Of a stretch of 64,000 nt of DNA, positions 39,681 to 48,041 are shown piece by piece. Under the pieces are notes generated by a model, which was given only the letters and a program-made list of their open reading frames with translations, made no database searches and had not been told where the DNA came from. The first letter of the stretch is position 1. Each line of letters starts with the position of its first letter. Source of the DNA: Streptomyces sp. NBC_00250. Lineage in GTDB: Bacteria; Actinomycetota; Actinomycetes; Streptomycetales; Streptomycetaceae. The translations under genes were made by a program, and so were the position numbers. The stretch covers positions 4,093,501 through 4,157,500 of the forward strand of contig NZ_CP108088.1 of the NCBI RefSeq assembly GCF_036192275.1, written 5' to 3'.

Positions 39681-40768
39681 CCACCTCTCTCGACGGGCGC
39701 CCCGTGAAGTCCGCGGGCGTCCGGCCCGCCGGGTACGGACTCGTGCGCGCCGGAAGCGCCTCCTTCCTGGTCCACCGGCGGTCCGCCGCCGTCACCGTGG
39801 GCCTGCTGGTGCTCCTGGCGGCGTCCTCCGTCGCCTACCTCTGCGTCGGTGAGAGGTTCGTCGACCCGTCCGAGGTCGTACGGATCCTCCTCGGGCACGC
39901 GTCGCCCTCGACGTTCGTCGTGGAGGAGCTGCGGGAGCCCCGGCTCGTCGTCGCCCTCGCCGTCGGCGCCGCGTTCGGCGTCGCGGGCGCCCTGATCCAG
40001 ACCGTGGCCCGCAACCCGCTGGCCAGCCCCGACATCATCGGCATCAGCCAGGGCGCCGGGGCGGTCACCGTCGCCGCGATGACCTTCGGGCTGAGCTCGT
40101 ACACCGTGCTGCCGTACCTCTCGATCGCCGGCGGTGTCGTCGCCGCGGCGCTCGTGTACGTGTTCGCGTGGCGCGGCGGGCTGCACGCGACCCGGTTCGT
40201 CCTCATCGGCATCGGGTTCGCGATCGCCCTGCGGTCGCTCACCACCCTCTTCATGACCAAGGGCGACTTCCTCGTCGCCCAGCAGGCCCAGATCTGGATG
40301 ACCGGCTCGCTCAACGGGCGCGGCTGGGACGAGTCCGCGCCGATCCGCTGGACGCTGCTGCTCATGCTGCCGGCCGTGCTGTGGGCGGCCCGCGCCCAGC
40401 GGACCGTGTCCCTCGACGACGACACGGCGACGGCACTCGGCGTACGGCTCGGGCGGGTCCGGCTGGGGCTCGTCGCGGTGGGTGTCGTGCTCGCGTCCGT
40501 GGCGACGGGGGTTGCCGGCCCGGTCGACTTCGTGGCGCTGCTCGCGCCGCAGATCGCCCGCCGGATGACCCGTACCGCGCAGATCCCGCTGCTCGCCTCG
40601 GCGCTGACCGGCGCCGCGGTGGTCGTGCTCGCCGACCTGCTCGGCCGGCGGCTCCTGTCGCCGATCGAGCTTCCGGTGGGCGTCCTCACGGCGGCCGTCG
40701 GAGCCCCGTACCTGATCTGGCTCATCGTCCGGAGCCGTACCGCAGCATCCGCAGGAGGCAAGGCGTGA
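39677..40768 (+). CDS. FecCD-family ABC permease, second subunit
   Basis: The 363-residue paralogue of the preceding permease carries LREPRLVVALAVGAAFGVAG, LIQTVARNPLASPDIIGISQ and GPVDFVALLAPQIARRMTR. A soluble N-terminal tail of about 35 residues precedes helix 1. It pairs with the upstream subunit in the iron-siderophore importer. It overlaps genes on both sides by 4 bp (ATGA and GTGA), so the three are translationally coupled. Confidence 0.93.
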   Translation: MTTSLDGRPVKSAGVRPAGYGLVRAGSASFLVHRRSAAVTVGLLVLLAASSVAYLCVGERFVDPSEVVRILLGHASPSTFVVEELREPRLVVALAVGAAFGVAGALIQTVARNPLASPDIIGISQGAGAVTVAAMTFGLSSYTVLPYLSIAGGVVAAALVYVFAWRGGLHATRFVLIGIGFAIALRSLTTLFMTKGDFLVAQQAQIWMTGSLNGRGWDESAPIRWTLLLMLPAVLWAARAQRTVSLDDDTATALGVRLGRVRLGLVAVGVVLASVATGVAGPVDFVALLAPQIARRMTRTAQIPLLASALTGAAVVVLADLLGRRLLSPIELPVGVLTAAVGAPYLIWLIVRSRTAASAGGKA

Positions 40769-41595
40769 GCAGGCTGACCGCGCGCGAGCTGACGCTCGCC
40801 TACGAGGACCGCACCGTCGTCCACGAGCTGGACCTGGCGATCCCCGACGGCAAGGTGACCGTGATCGTCGGCCCCAACGCCTGCGGCAAATCCACCACCC
40901 TGCGGGCGCTCGGCCGGCTCCTCAAGCCGGCGGGCGGCGCGGTCCTCCTCGACGGGGAGGAGCTGGCGAAGCTCCCCACGAAGCGGATCGCCCGGTCGAT
41001 CGGACTGCTTCCGCAGACCCCCGTCGCGCCGGAGGCGATCACCGTCGCCGACCTCGTCTCGCGGGGCCGTCAGCCCCACCAGGCCTGGTGGAAGCAGTGG
41101 TCGGAGGAGGACGAGCGGGCCGTCGTCGAGGCCATGGACCGCACGGACGTCGCCGCGCTCGCCGACCGCTCCGTCGACGAGCTGTCGGGCGGGCAGCGGC
41201 AGCGGGTGTGGATCGCGATGGCCCTCGCCCAGGAGACGGACCTGCTGCTCCTCGACGAGCCCACCACCTACCTGGACATCTCCCACCAGGTGGAGGTCCT
41301 CGACCTGGTCCGCCGCCTCAACCGGCTGCGCGGCCGCACGGTCGTCCTCGTCCTCCACGACCTGAACCAGGCGGCCCGGTACGCCGACCACCTGATCGCG
41401 ATGAAGGCGGGCCGGGTGGTGGCGGAGGGCCCGCCGGGCGAGATCGTGACGGAGGAGCTCGTACGGGACGTCTTCGGGCTGGCGTCGGTCGTGGTCCCGG
41501 ACCCGGTGACGGGGTCGCCGCTGGTGGTGCCGGGGGCGCCGTGGCACGCGGACGACACGGAGACCGCGGTGGACGCGGAGATCTCCGCGGGGTGA
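40765..41595 (+). CDS. Iron-siderophore ABC transporter ATPase
   Basis: The 276-residue protein has Walker A GPNACGKST (36-44), the Q loop in LLPQTPVAPEA, the signature LSGGQRQR, Walker B LLLLDEPTTYLD and the switch His in VLVLHDLNQAARYADH, the order of FecE/FepC-type ATPases. It powers the two FecCD subunits. The 3' end, including the stop codon, is reiterated downstream (41591-41715). The binding protein must be encoded elsewhere. Confidence 0.93.
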   Translation: MSRLTARELTLAYEDRTVVHELDLAIPDGKVTVIVGPNACGKSTTLRALGRLLKPAGGAVLLDGEELAKLPTKRIARSIGLLPQTPVAPEAITVADLVSRGRQPHQAWWKQWSEEDERAVVEAMDRTDVAALADRSVDELSGGQRQRVWIAMALAQETDLLLLDEPTTYLDISHQVEVLDLVRRLNRLRGRTVVLVLHDLNQAARYADHLIAMKAGRVVAEGPPGEIVTEELVRDVFGLASVVVPDPVTGSPLVVPGAPWHADDTETAVDAEISAG

Positions 41596-41715
41596 GCTGA
41601 GGCCCCCCGGAGTCTTCCGGGGGTGAGCTGAGCCCCGGCCCCCACCCGGAGATCTCCGGATGGGGTGAGCTGGGCCCCGCCTCCCACCCGGGGATTTCCG
41701 GGGGGGGGTGAGCTG
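41591..41715. repeat. Four copies of the ATPase-gene 3' end (GGTGAGCTG units)
   Basis: GGTGAGCTG occurs at 41591-41599 (containing the real TGA), 41632-41640, 41664-41672 and 41707-41715. Each is preceded by a ccgg/atctccgg-like block, so copy three closely mimics the gene's own gagatctccgcggggTGAgc end. Spacing is 41, 32 and 43 bp. Confidence 0.85.
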
Positions 41716-41727
41716 GGCCCCGCCCCG

Positions 41728-42786
41728 TCAGCGCCTCCGGGCGCGCCAGAGCAGGAACAGGGCCGAGGCGACGGCCGCGCCTCTCAGGACCCACGGCCAG
41801 GTCTCCGAGATCGCCGCGCCCATCGCCTCGCCGCCCGCCGTCACCGGGGCGCCCCAGCGGCCCTCCACCCGGCCCCACAGCCAGGCGATGCCCGACGCGG
41901 CGGCGAGGCCCGGGATCACCAGGACCGCGCCCTTCACCTCGCCGGGGGTCAGGCGGCGCGAGGCGTACGCGATGAGCCAGCCCGCGGCCAGGGCGACGAG
42001 CGAGCCGAAGATCGCGCCGCCGAGCAGGAGGAGGGCGGCGAGCAGGACGAACGGGTTCGCGAGGCGGAGACGGGAGACGGGGGCCGCCTCGGGCTCGGCC
42101 TCGATCTCCGGTTGCGCTTCGGGGGCCCGGGGCTTGCGGCGCAGGAGGATACGGGCGAGGCGTCGGCGCTTCCCCGGCGCGAGCTCGTCGCCTTCGGCCT
42201 CGTCCTCGTCCTCCTCGTCGGGGACGGGCTCCGTGAAGAGGTCCGGGCGTTCGACCCCGCCGACGAAACCCGGCAGGTCCGCGGCGGCGTCGACCCGCCA
42301 CCAGTCGGCGTCTCCGCCGGAACCGTCGGTGAGGCCGGCCTCACCGCTGCCACCGGCGTCCGGGGCGTCGGCGGAGCGGGTGGTGTCCGTCTTCGGCGCC
42401 GCGGCCGGCGCCGCTCCGTCGCGGGACCGGCGGCTCCCCGGTACCCACCCGATGCGCTTCCCCGCCCGGTCCGCCTTGCGCGGCTTCGGCACCGGCTTCG
42501 GCGCGGACGCCGCTGTCGCTGCCTCTGTCGGTGTCGGTGTCGGTGTGGACGCCGCGCCCGGGCCCTCCGCGCGTTCCACCACCTCGTCCGGGGTGCCCAG
42601 CGCGCCGAGGATGCCCCGTACCGCCGCCGGGCTCTCCTCGCCGTGCGTGGCGCGGCGGCGGTCGATCTCGTTGCGGAGGGTGGACACCAGCCGCATCCGG
42701 TCGCTCGCCGGCAGTTGTCGCTGCTGGGCCAGATCGCCGACCCGGCTCAGATAGTCGTAGACCAACTGGTCGCTCTCGATCCCCAC
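41728..42786 (-). CDS. HAAS-like membrane protein with acidic linker
   Basis: The 352-residue protein starts at GTG 42786 with a GGAGGGG site. Residues 1-60 (VYDYLSRVGDLAQQRQLPAS, then RLVSTLRNEIDRRRAT) form a helical HAAS-type signalling domain. A long Pro/Asp/Glu-rich linker follows, and about four membrane helices from residue 240 (NPFVLLAALLLLGGAIFGSL and others). HAAS domains usually work with PadR-type regulators, but none is adjacent. Function unknown. Confidence 0.65.
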   Translation of the reverse strand: MGIESDQLVYDYLSRVGDLAQQRQLPASDRMRLVSTLRNEIDRRRATHGEESPAAVRGILGALGTPDEVVERAEGPGAASTPTPTPTEAATAASAPKPVPKPRKADRAGKRIGWVPGSRRSRDGAAPAAAPKTDTTRSADAPDAGGSGEAGLTDGSGGDADWWRVDAAADLPGFVGGVERPDLFTEPVPDEEDEDEAEGDELAPGKRRRLARILLRRKPRAPEAQPEIEAEPEAAPVSRLRLANPFVLLAALLLLGGAIFGSLVALAAGWLIAYASRRLTPGEVKGAVLVIPGLAAASGIAWLWGRVEGRWGAPVTAGGEAMGAAISETWPWVLRGAAVASALFLLWRARRR

Positions 42787-42858
42787 GGTGCCCCTCCACG
42801 GCCGGTTCGCCCGGTACGGCCCGACGTTAGCGCCTGCGCAGCGGCTAACGTGGTCCGG

Positions 42859-45381
42859 ATGGGGATCGGTGAGCTCGACCGGGAGGCGCACGTGCCCGAG
42901 GTAACTGGCGCCGCCGCGGCGCCCCGCACACTCGCGGAGGCGCTGCGCGCACGGGGCGACGAGGGGCTCGCCGCGCTGCTGCGGGCACGGCCCGACCTGG
43001 TGAGTCCCGTGCCGAACGATCTGACGCAGCTGGCGACGCGCGCCGGGACGCGGGGTTCGGTGGTGCGGGCCCTGGAGCGGCTCGACCGGTTCGCCCTCCA
43101 GACGGCCGAAGCGCTGGCGGTGGCTCCGGACCCGGCCCCGTACCCCGTGCTCCTGGAGCTGCTCACCGGCGACGAGGGTGATGCGGAGATCGAGGCGGCG
43201 CTGCCGGGTGCGGTGGCGCTGCTGCGCGAGCAGGCGCTGGTGTGGGGCGATGACGAGCGGCTGAGGCTCGTACGGACGGCGCGGGAGCTGCTGGCCCCGT
43301 CGGCGCAGCATCCGTCGCCGACGGGGCTCGGGCCGACGGTGGCCGAGGCGACGTCGGGGATGTCGCCGGGCCGGGTGCAGGAGATCATCGCGGCCGCCGG
43401 GCTGCCGGGGACGCATGATCCGGTGTCGGCGGTGGCGGTGCTGACGGAGCTTTTCACGGACCGGGACCGGATGGGTTCGCTGCTCGACACGGCGTCGCCG
43501 GACGCGCTGTCCGTCCTGGACCGGCTGGTGTGGGGTCCGCCGTACGGCGAGGTGACGGCGAAGCCGGCGGCTCCGGTGCAGTGGCTGCGCGACCGGGGGC
43601 TGCTGCTGCCGGTGTCGCCGCGGACGATGGTGCTGCCGCGTGAGGTGGCGCTGCACCTGCGGGGCGGGCGGGCGCACCGGGCGCCGGAGCCGCTGGCGCC
43701 GGAGCCGCTGGTGCAGCGCGAGTACCGCCCACAGGTTGTGGACAGTGCGGCGGCGGGGCAGGCACAGCTGGCGCTCGCGACGGTCGAGGAGCTGCTGAAG
43801 TCCTGGGACCGCGGCGGTCCGCAGGTTCTGCGGGCGGGCGGTCTGTCCGTGCGGGACCTCAAGCGGACGGCCGCGGTGCTCGACGTCTCGGAGGAGACGA
43901 CGGCGTTCTGGCTGGAGCTCTGTTACGGGGCGGGGCTGCTCGCGTCGGACGGTGAGGCGGACGAGCGGTACGCGCCGACGCCGGCGTACGACGACTGGCT
44001 CGATCTGCCGCCGGCGGAGCGCTGGGCGCTGCTCGTCACGCCGTGGCTGTCGGCGACCCGTACGTCGGGTCTGGTCGGCGGCCAGGACACGAAGGGCCGG
44101 ACGCTGTCGGTGCTCGGCCCGGATCTGGACCGGTCGCCCGCGCCGGAGGTCCGGCACCGGGTGCTCGGGCTGCTCGCGACGCTGCCGCCGGGGTCGGCGG
44201 CGGAGCCGGAGTCGCTGTTCGCGCGGCTGCGGTGGGAGCGTCCGCTGAGGGGAGCGGCGTCCTCGGAGGAGCGCGGCGACCTGCGGTCGCGCCTGGCCCG
44301 CTGGACGCTCGCGGAGGCGGAACTCCTCGGGCTGACCGGTCGGGGCGCCCTGTCGGGGCCGGCACGGGCCCTGCTCAACCTCCCGCTGGCGGAGGCCGCG
44401 TCCGCCGGAGAGCTGGGCGGGGGCGTCGAACTGTCGGTGGCGGCGGGAAGGGCGGCGACGCTGCTCGCCCCGCTCCTGCCGGAGGCCGTCGACCACGTCC
44501 TCCTCCAGGCGGACCTGACGGTGGTCGCGCCGGGGCCGCTGCGGCGCCCGCTGGCGGATGCCCTCGCGGTCCTCGCGGACGTGGAATCGAAGGGTGGGGC
44601 GACGGTCTACCGGTTCACGCCCGGGTCCGTACGGCGCGCGCTCGACTCCGGGCAGACCGCCACCGACCTGCACGAATTCCTCAAGGCGCACTCCCGGACG
44701 CCGGTCCCGCAGCCGCTCGCGTACCTCATCGACGACGTGGCGCGACGGCACGGCCATCTGCGGGTCGGGGCGGCGTCCGCGTACGTGCGCTGCGACGACG
44801 ACACGGTCCTCGGCGAGATCCTGGCGGACCGGCGCTCCTCGTCCCTCGGCCTCCGAAGGCTCGCGCCGACGGTGCTCGCGGCGCAGACGGACCCGGCGTC
44901 GCTGCTCGACGGGCTGCGGTCGATGGGGTACGCGCCGGCGGCCGAGTCGACGACGGGCGACGTCCTGATCACCCGCGCGGACGCGTACCGCACGCCCGCG
45001 CGTACGGCCCCGGTGCCGGTACCGGACGGCCCGCCGGCCCCGGACACGACGCTGCTCGGCGCGGCGGTCAAGGCGATCCGGGCGGGCGACCGGGCGGCGA
45101 CGGCGGTACGCAAGGAGCCGGCCGCCCCGACGGCGGCGGGCGCCCTCCCGCGCACGTCGGCGGCGGAGACCCTGGCGACGGTCCAGGCCGCGGCGATGAC
45201 CGGCTCGGCGGTCTGGATCGGCTACGTCAACGCGGAGGGTGCGGCGAGCCAGCGGGTGATCGCCCCGGTCAGGGTGGAGGGCGGCTTCGTGACGGGCTAC
45301 GACCACACGGCCGACGAGGTCCGCACGTACCCCCTGCACCGCATCACGGGCGTGGCGGAACTGGCGGACGACCAGGTGTAG
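42859..45381 (+). CDS. Helicase-associated domain protein with C-terminal WYL-like domain
   Basis: The 840-residue protein has no Walker motifs. Its long helical body (with winged-helix-like parts such as LRAGGLSVRDLKRTAAVLDV) matches the XPB/Ssl2-type helicase-associated family of actinobacteria. The last 60 residues (AVWIGYVNAEGAASQRVIAP and VRTYPLHRITGV) look like a WYL domain, a ligand- or nucleic-acid-binding module. TAACGT (42846-42851) lies 7 nt before the ATG. The XPB helicase gene follows, suggesting joint action in DNA repair. Confidence 0.78.
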   Translation: MGIGELDREAHVPEVTGAAAAPRTLAEALRARGDEGLAALLRARPDLVSPVPNDLTQLATRAGTRGSVVRALERLDRFALQTAEALAVAPDPAPYPVLLELLTGDEGDAEIEAALPGAVALLREQALVWGDDERLRLVRTARELLAPSAQHPSPTGLGPTVAEATSGMSPGRVQEIIAAAGLPGTHDPVSAVAVLTELFTDRDRMGSLLDTASPDALSVLDRLVWGPPYGEVTAKPAAPVQWLRDRGLLLPVSPRTMVLPREVALHLRGGRAHRAPEPLAPEPLVQREYRPQVVDSAAAGQAQLALATVEELLKSWDRGGPQVLRAGGLSVRDLKRTAAVLDVSEETTAFWLELCYGAGLLASDGEADERYAPTPAYDDWLDLPPAERWALLVTPWLSATRTSGLVGGQDTKGRTLSVLGPDLDRSPAPEVRHRVLGLLATLPPGSAAEPESLFARLRWERPLRGAASSEERGDLRSRLARWTLAEAELLGLTGRGALSGPARALLNLPLAEAASAGELGGGVELSVAAGRAATLLAPLLPEAVDHVLLQADLTVVAPGPLRRPLADALAVLADVESKGGATVYRFTPGSVRRALDSGQTATDLHEFLKAHSRTPVPQPLAYLIDDVARRHGHLRVGAASAYVRCDDDTVLGEILADRRSSSLGLRRLAPTVLAAQTDPASLLDGLRSMGYAPAAESTTGDVLITRADAYRTPARTAPVPVPDGPPAPDTTLLGAAVKAIRAGDRAATAVRKEPAAPTAAGALPRTSAAETLATVQAAAMTGSAVWIGYVNAEGAASQRVIAPVRVEGGFVTGYDHTADEVRTYPLHRITGVAELADDQV

Positions 45382-45550
45382 CGGGGCCGTCAGGACCGGC
45401 TCAGGTCGCCTGGAGGTGTCGTCGGCGTCGGGACCTTCTTGAAGCCCGGACCCAGCCCCGTCCGGGCCGAGTCCCCTCGGGCAGCGGCTTCAGGCACACT
45501 GGAGGATTGGCCGTTACGGGAACGGCACGGTGTCGGAAGGACCTGATCAC

Positions 45551-47191
45551 GTGAACGGACCTCTTATCGTCCAGAGTGACAAGACGCTGCTCCTGGAGGT
45601 CGACCACGAACTCGCCGACGCCTGTCGGCGGGCCATCGCGCCGTTCGCCGAGCTGGAGCGGGCGCCCGAGCACATCCACACGTACCGGCTGACGCCCCTC
45701 GGCCTGTGGAACGCGCGGGCCGCCGGGCACGACGCCGAGCAGGTCGTCGACGCGCTCGTCGAGTACTCGCGCTATCCCGTCCCGCACGCGCTGCTCGTCG
45801 ACATCGCCGAGACCATGGCCCGCTACGGGCGCCTCACGCTGTCCAAGCATCCGACGCACGGGCTCGTGCTCACCAGCACCGACCGGCCCGTCCTTGAGGA
45901 GATCCTGCGGTCGCGGAAGGTGCAGCCGCTCGTCGGGGAGCGGATCGACGCCGACACCGTCGTCGTTCATCCCTCGGAGCGCGGGCAGATCAAGCAGACG
46001 CTGCTGAAGCTGGGGTGGCCCGCCGAGGACCTCGCCGGTTACGTCGACGGCGAGGCCCACCGGATCGACCTCGCCGAGGACGGCTGGTCCCTGCGGCCCT
46101 ACCAGAAGCAGGCCGTCGAGGGCTTCTGGCACGGTGGGTCCGGGGTCGTCGTACTGCCCTGTGGTGCCGGAAAGACGCTGGTCGGGGCCGGTGCGATGGC
46201 TCAGGCCAAGGCGACCACGCTGATCCTCGTGACCAACACCGTGTCCGCCCGCCAGTGGAAGCACGAGCTGGTGAAGCGGACCTCGCTCACCGAGGACGAG
46301 ATCGGCGAGTACAGCGGTACGAAGAAGGAGATCCGGCCGGTCACCATCGCCACGTACCAGGTGCTCACCACCAAGCGGAAGGGCATCTATCCGCACCTTG
46401 AGCTGTTCGACTCCCGGGACTGGGGACTCATCGTCTACGACGAGGTGCACCTGCTGCCCGCGCCCGTCTTCAAGTTCACCGCCGACCTGCAGGCCCGGCG
46501 GCGGCTCGGGCTCACCGCCACCCTCGTGCGGGAGGACGGACGCGAGTCCGACGTCTTCTCGCTCATCGGGCCCAAGCGGTTCGACGCGCCCTGGAAGGAG
46601 ATCGAGGCGCAGGGCTACATCGCGCCCGCCGACTGCGTCGAGGTCCGCGTGAACCTGACCGACTCCGAGCGGCTCGCCTACGCCACCGCCGAGGCCGAGG
46701 AGAAGTACCGCTTCTGCGCCACGACCGCGACGAAGCGGAAGGTCACCGAGGCGCTGGTGAAGAAGTTCGAGGGGCAGCAGATCCTCGTCATCGGGCAGTA
46801 CATCGACCAGCTCGACGAACTCGGCGAGCACCTCGACGCCCCCGTCATCAAGGGCGAGACCTCGAACGCCCAGCGCGAGAAGCTCTTCGACGCCTTCCGT
46901 ACCGGCGAGATCAGCGTGCTCGTCGTGTCGAAGGTCGCGAACTTCTCCATCGACCTGCCCGAGGCGACCGTCGCCATCCAGGTGTCCGGCACCTTCGGGT
47001 CGCGCCAGGAGGAGGCTCAGCGCCTCGGCCGGGTGCTCCGGCCGAAGGCCGACGGCCACCAGGCCCACTTCTACTCGGTGGTCGCCCGCGACACCATCGA
47101 CCAGGACTTCGCCGCCCACCGGCAGCGGTTCCTCGCCGAGCAGGGGTACGCCTACCGGATCGTCGACGCCGATGAGCTGCTCGCGCCGTAG
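45551..47191 (+). CDS. XPB-type DNA repair helicase
   Basis: The 546-residue SF2 helicase has a helicase-associated N-terminal region (1-180), RPYQKQAVEGFWHGGSG, Walker A LPCGAGKTLVG, Walker B YDEVHLLP, motif III GLTATLVREDG, and motifs V/VI VSKVANFSIDLPEA and EEAQRLGRVLRPK. This is the bacterial XPB, a 3'-5' helicase linked to nucleotide-excision repair or transcription-coupled processes. The start is GTG 45551 with GGAAGGACC upstream. It probably works with the preceding WYL-ended protein. Confidence 0.9.
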   Translation: MNGPLIVQSDKTLLLEVDHELADACRRAIAPFAELERAPEHIHTYRLTPLGLWNARAAGHDAEQVVDALVEYSRYPVPHALLVDIAETMARYGRLTLSKHPTHGLVLTSTDRPVLEEILRSRKVQPLVGERIDADTVVVHPSERGQIKQTLLKLGWPAEDLAGYVDGEAHRIDLAEDGWSLRPYQKQAVEGFWHGGSGVVVLPCGAGKTLVGAGAMAQAKATTLILVTNTVSARQWKHELVKRTSLTEDEIGEYSGTKKEIRPVTIATYQVLTTKRKGIYPHLELFDSRDWGLIVYDEVHLLPAPVFKFTADLQARRRLGLTATLVREDGRESDVFSLIGPKRFDAPWKEIEAQGYIAPADCVEVRVNLTDSERLAYATAEAEEKYRFCATTATKRKVTEALVKKFEGQQILVIGQYIDQLDELGEHLDAPVIKGETSNAQREKLFDAFRTGEISVLVVSKVANFSIDLPEATVAIQVSGTFGSRQEEAQRLGRVLRPKADGHQAHFYSVVARDTIDQDFAAHRQRFLAEQGYAYRIVDADELLAP

Positions 47192-47206
47192 AGCGGTCTC
47201 CCAGGA

Positions 47207-47237
47207 GGTGTCCTGTCGGCCTGATCCGCAGGACACC
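47207..47237. terminator. 9-bp hairpin after the XPB helicase gene
   Basis: Arms ggtgtcctg (47207-47215) and caggacacc (47229-47237) are perfect, with a 13-nt loop. It lies between the convergent XPB and small membrane-protein genes. Confidence 0.7.
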
Positions 47238-47238
47238 C

Positions 47239-47547
47239 CTAGCCGATCAGCACCACCACGGGGGCCATGACCGCCAGAGAGTATTCGGCGATCACCAGGC
47301 CCTTGCGGGGGGCGATCAGGGCGGCCACGCCCGCGAGGGCTCCCAGACCCAGGGACCAGAAGGCCGTGGTGAAGTATCCCGCGGAGACGTCTTCTCCCTC
47401 GATGGCGCCGATGAGCACCACCACGACGGTGGCCACGAAGCACGCCGCCAGGAGGAGGAGACCGAAGCCGGCGATGACGCGCCGGGAGCGGGGACTCGGG
47501 GCGTAGGGGTCGATGGGACCGGTGGAGTCGGTGGGCGTCGTCGTCAT
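47239..47547 (-). CDS. Small three-helix membrane protein
   Basis: The 102-residue protein has helices about 24-46 (VIAGFGLLLLAACFVATVVV), 58-80 and 86-102, and a Pro/Ser-rich cytoplasmic-like head (MTTTPTDSTGPIDPYAPSPR). No motif is recognisable. It is convergent with the helicase gene. Confidence 0.65.
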   Translation of the reverse strand: MTTTPTDSTGPIDPYAPSPRSRRVIAGFGLLLLAACFVATVVVVLIGAIEGEDVSAGYFTTAFWSLGLGALAGVAALIAPRKGLVIAEYSLAVMAPVVVLIG

Positions 47548-47596
47548 GGGGCGATCACATCAGGGATCGGCCCCGTGGCGGCAGGCGTTCTCGTAC

Positions 47597-47785
47597 TCAG
47601 TCGGGGCCGGGGGCGTACTCAGGTCGCGGGTTCCTGACGCCCGCCTCCGGTGGGCCGTAGTCGCCCAGGAGGGCGACGCCGGCCGCCGCGCCGCCGAAGG
47701 CGCGCATCGCGCGCAAGGCGGTGTCGAGGGGGCGGACCCGGGGGCGGGTCACGGTGGTCACGAGGGTGAAGGTCGTCGCGGTCAT
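47597..47785 (-). CDS. 62-residue basic hypothetical protein
   Basis: It begins MTATTFTLVTTVTRPRVRPL and continues ALRAMRAFGGAAAGVALLGD before a Pro/Gly-rich end. Third positions are G/C biased. No homology is recognised with certainty. The frame is open 8 codons upstream, but the ATG at 47785 is the likelier start. Confidence 0.5.
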   Translation of the reverse strand: MTATTFTLVTTVTRPRVRPLDTALRAMRAFGGAAAGVALLGDYGPPEAGVRNPRPEYAPGPD

Positions 47786-47868
47786 GTCTCCATGATGGAA
47801 TCCGGACATTCATGACACATCGCTCTGGGGGGTGAACCGGGGCGGCGGTCGTGTCCGACGTGAGACGG

Positions 47869-47887
47869 ACCCCGTCCCCTACGGGGT
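47869..47887. promoter_or_regulatory. 7-5-7 inverted repeat upstream of the HelD gene
   Basis: ACCCCGT and ACGGGGT flank cccct, 155 bp before the HelD start. It could be an operator or a leader hairpin. The 19-bp rifamycin-associated element described for some helR genes was not found. Confidence 0.3.
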
Positions 47888-48041
47888 GGAGATGGGGGAA
47901 AACGGTTCGCTCCCGGCCCTGCTCAGGAGTTACACTCGCCAGCTTCCCCGCCTCCCTTCGTGGAGAGCCGCCGCCCGGTCGGTAACCGGCGGCCACCTCG
48001 ACGTGTCCGTGTATCCGCGCATTCGCCCCGGAGGCTCCGCC

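Noticed and set aside
47810..48041. Rifamycin-associated element upstream of the HelD gene
   Set aside because: No match to the known GGGGCTTGCGGCAAG-type element could be found; only an unrelated 7-5-7 dyad is present.
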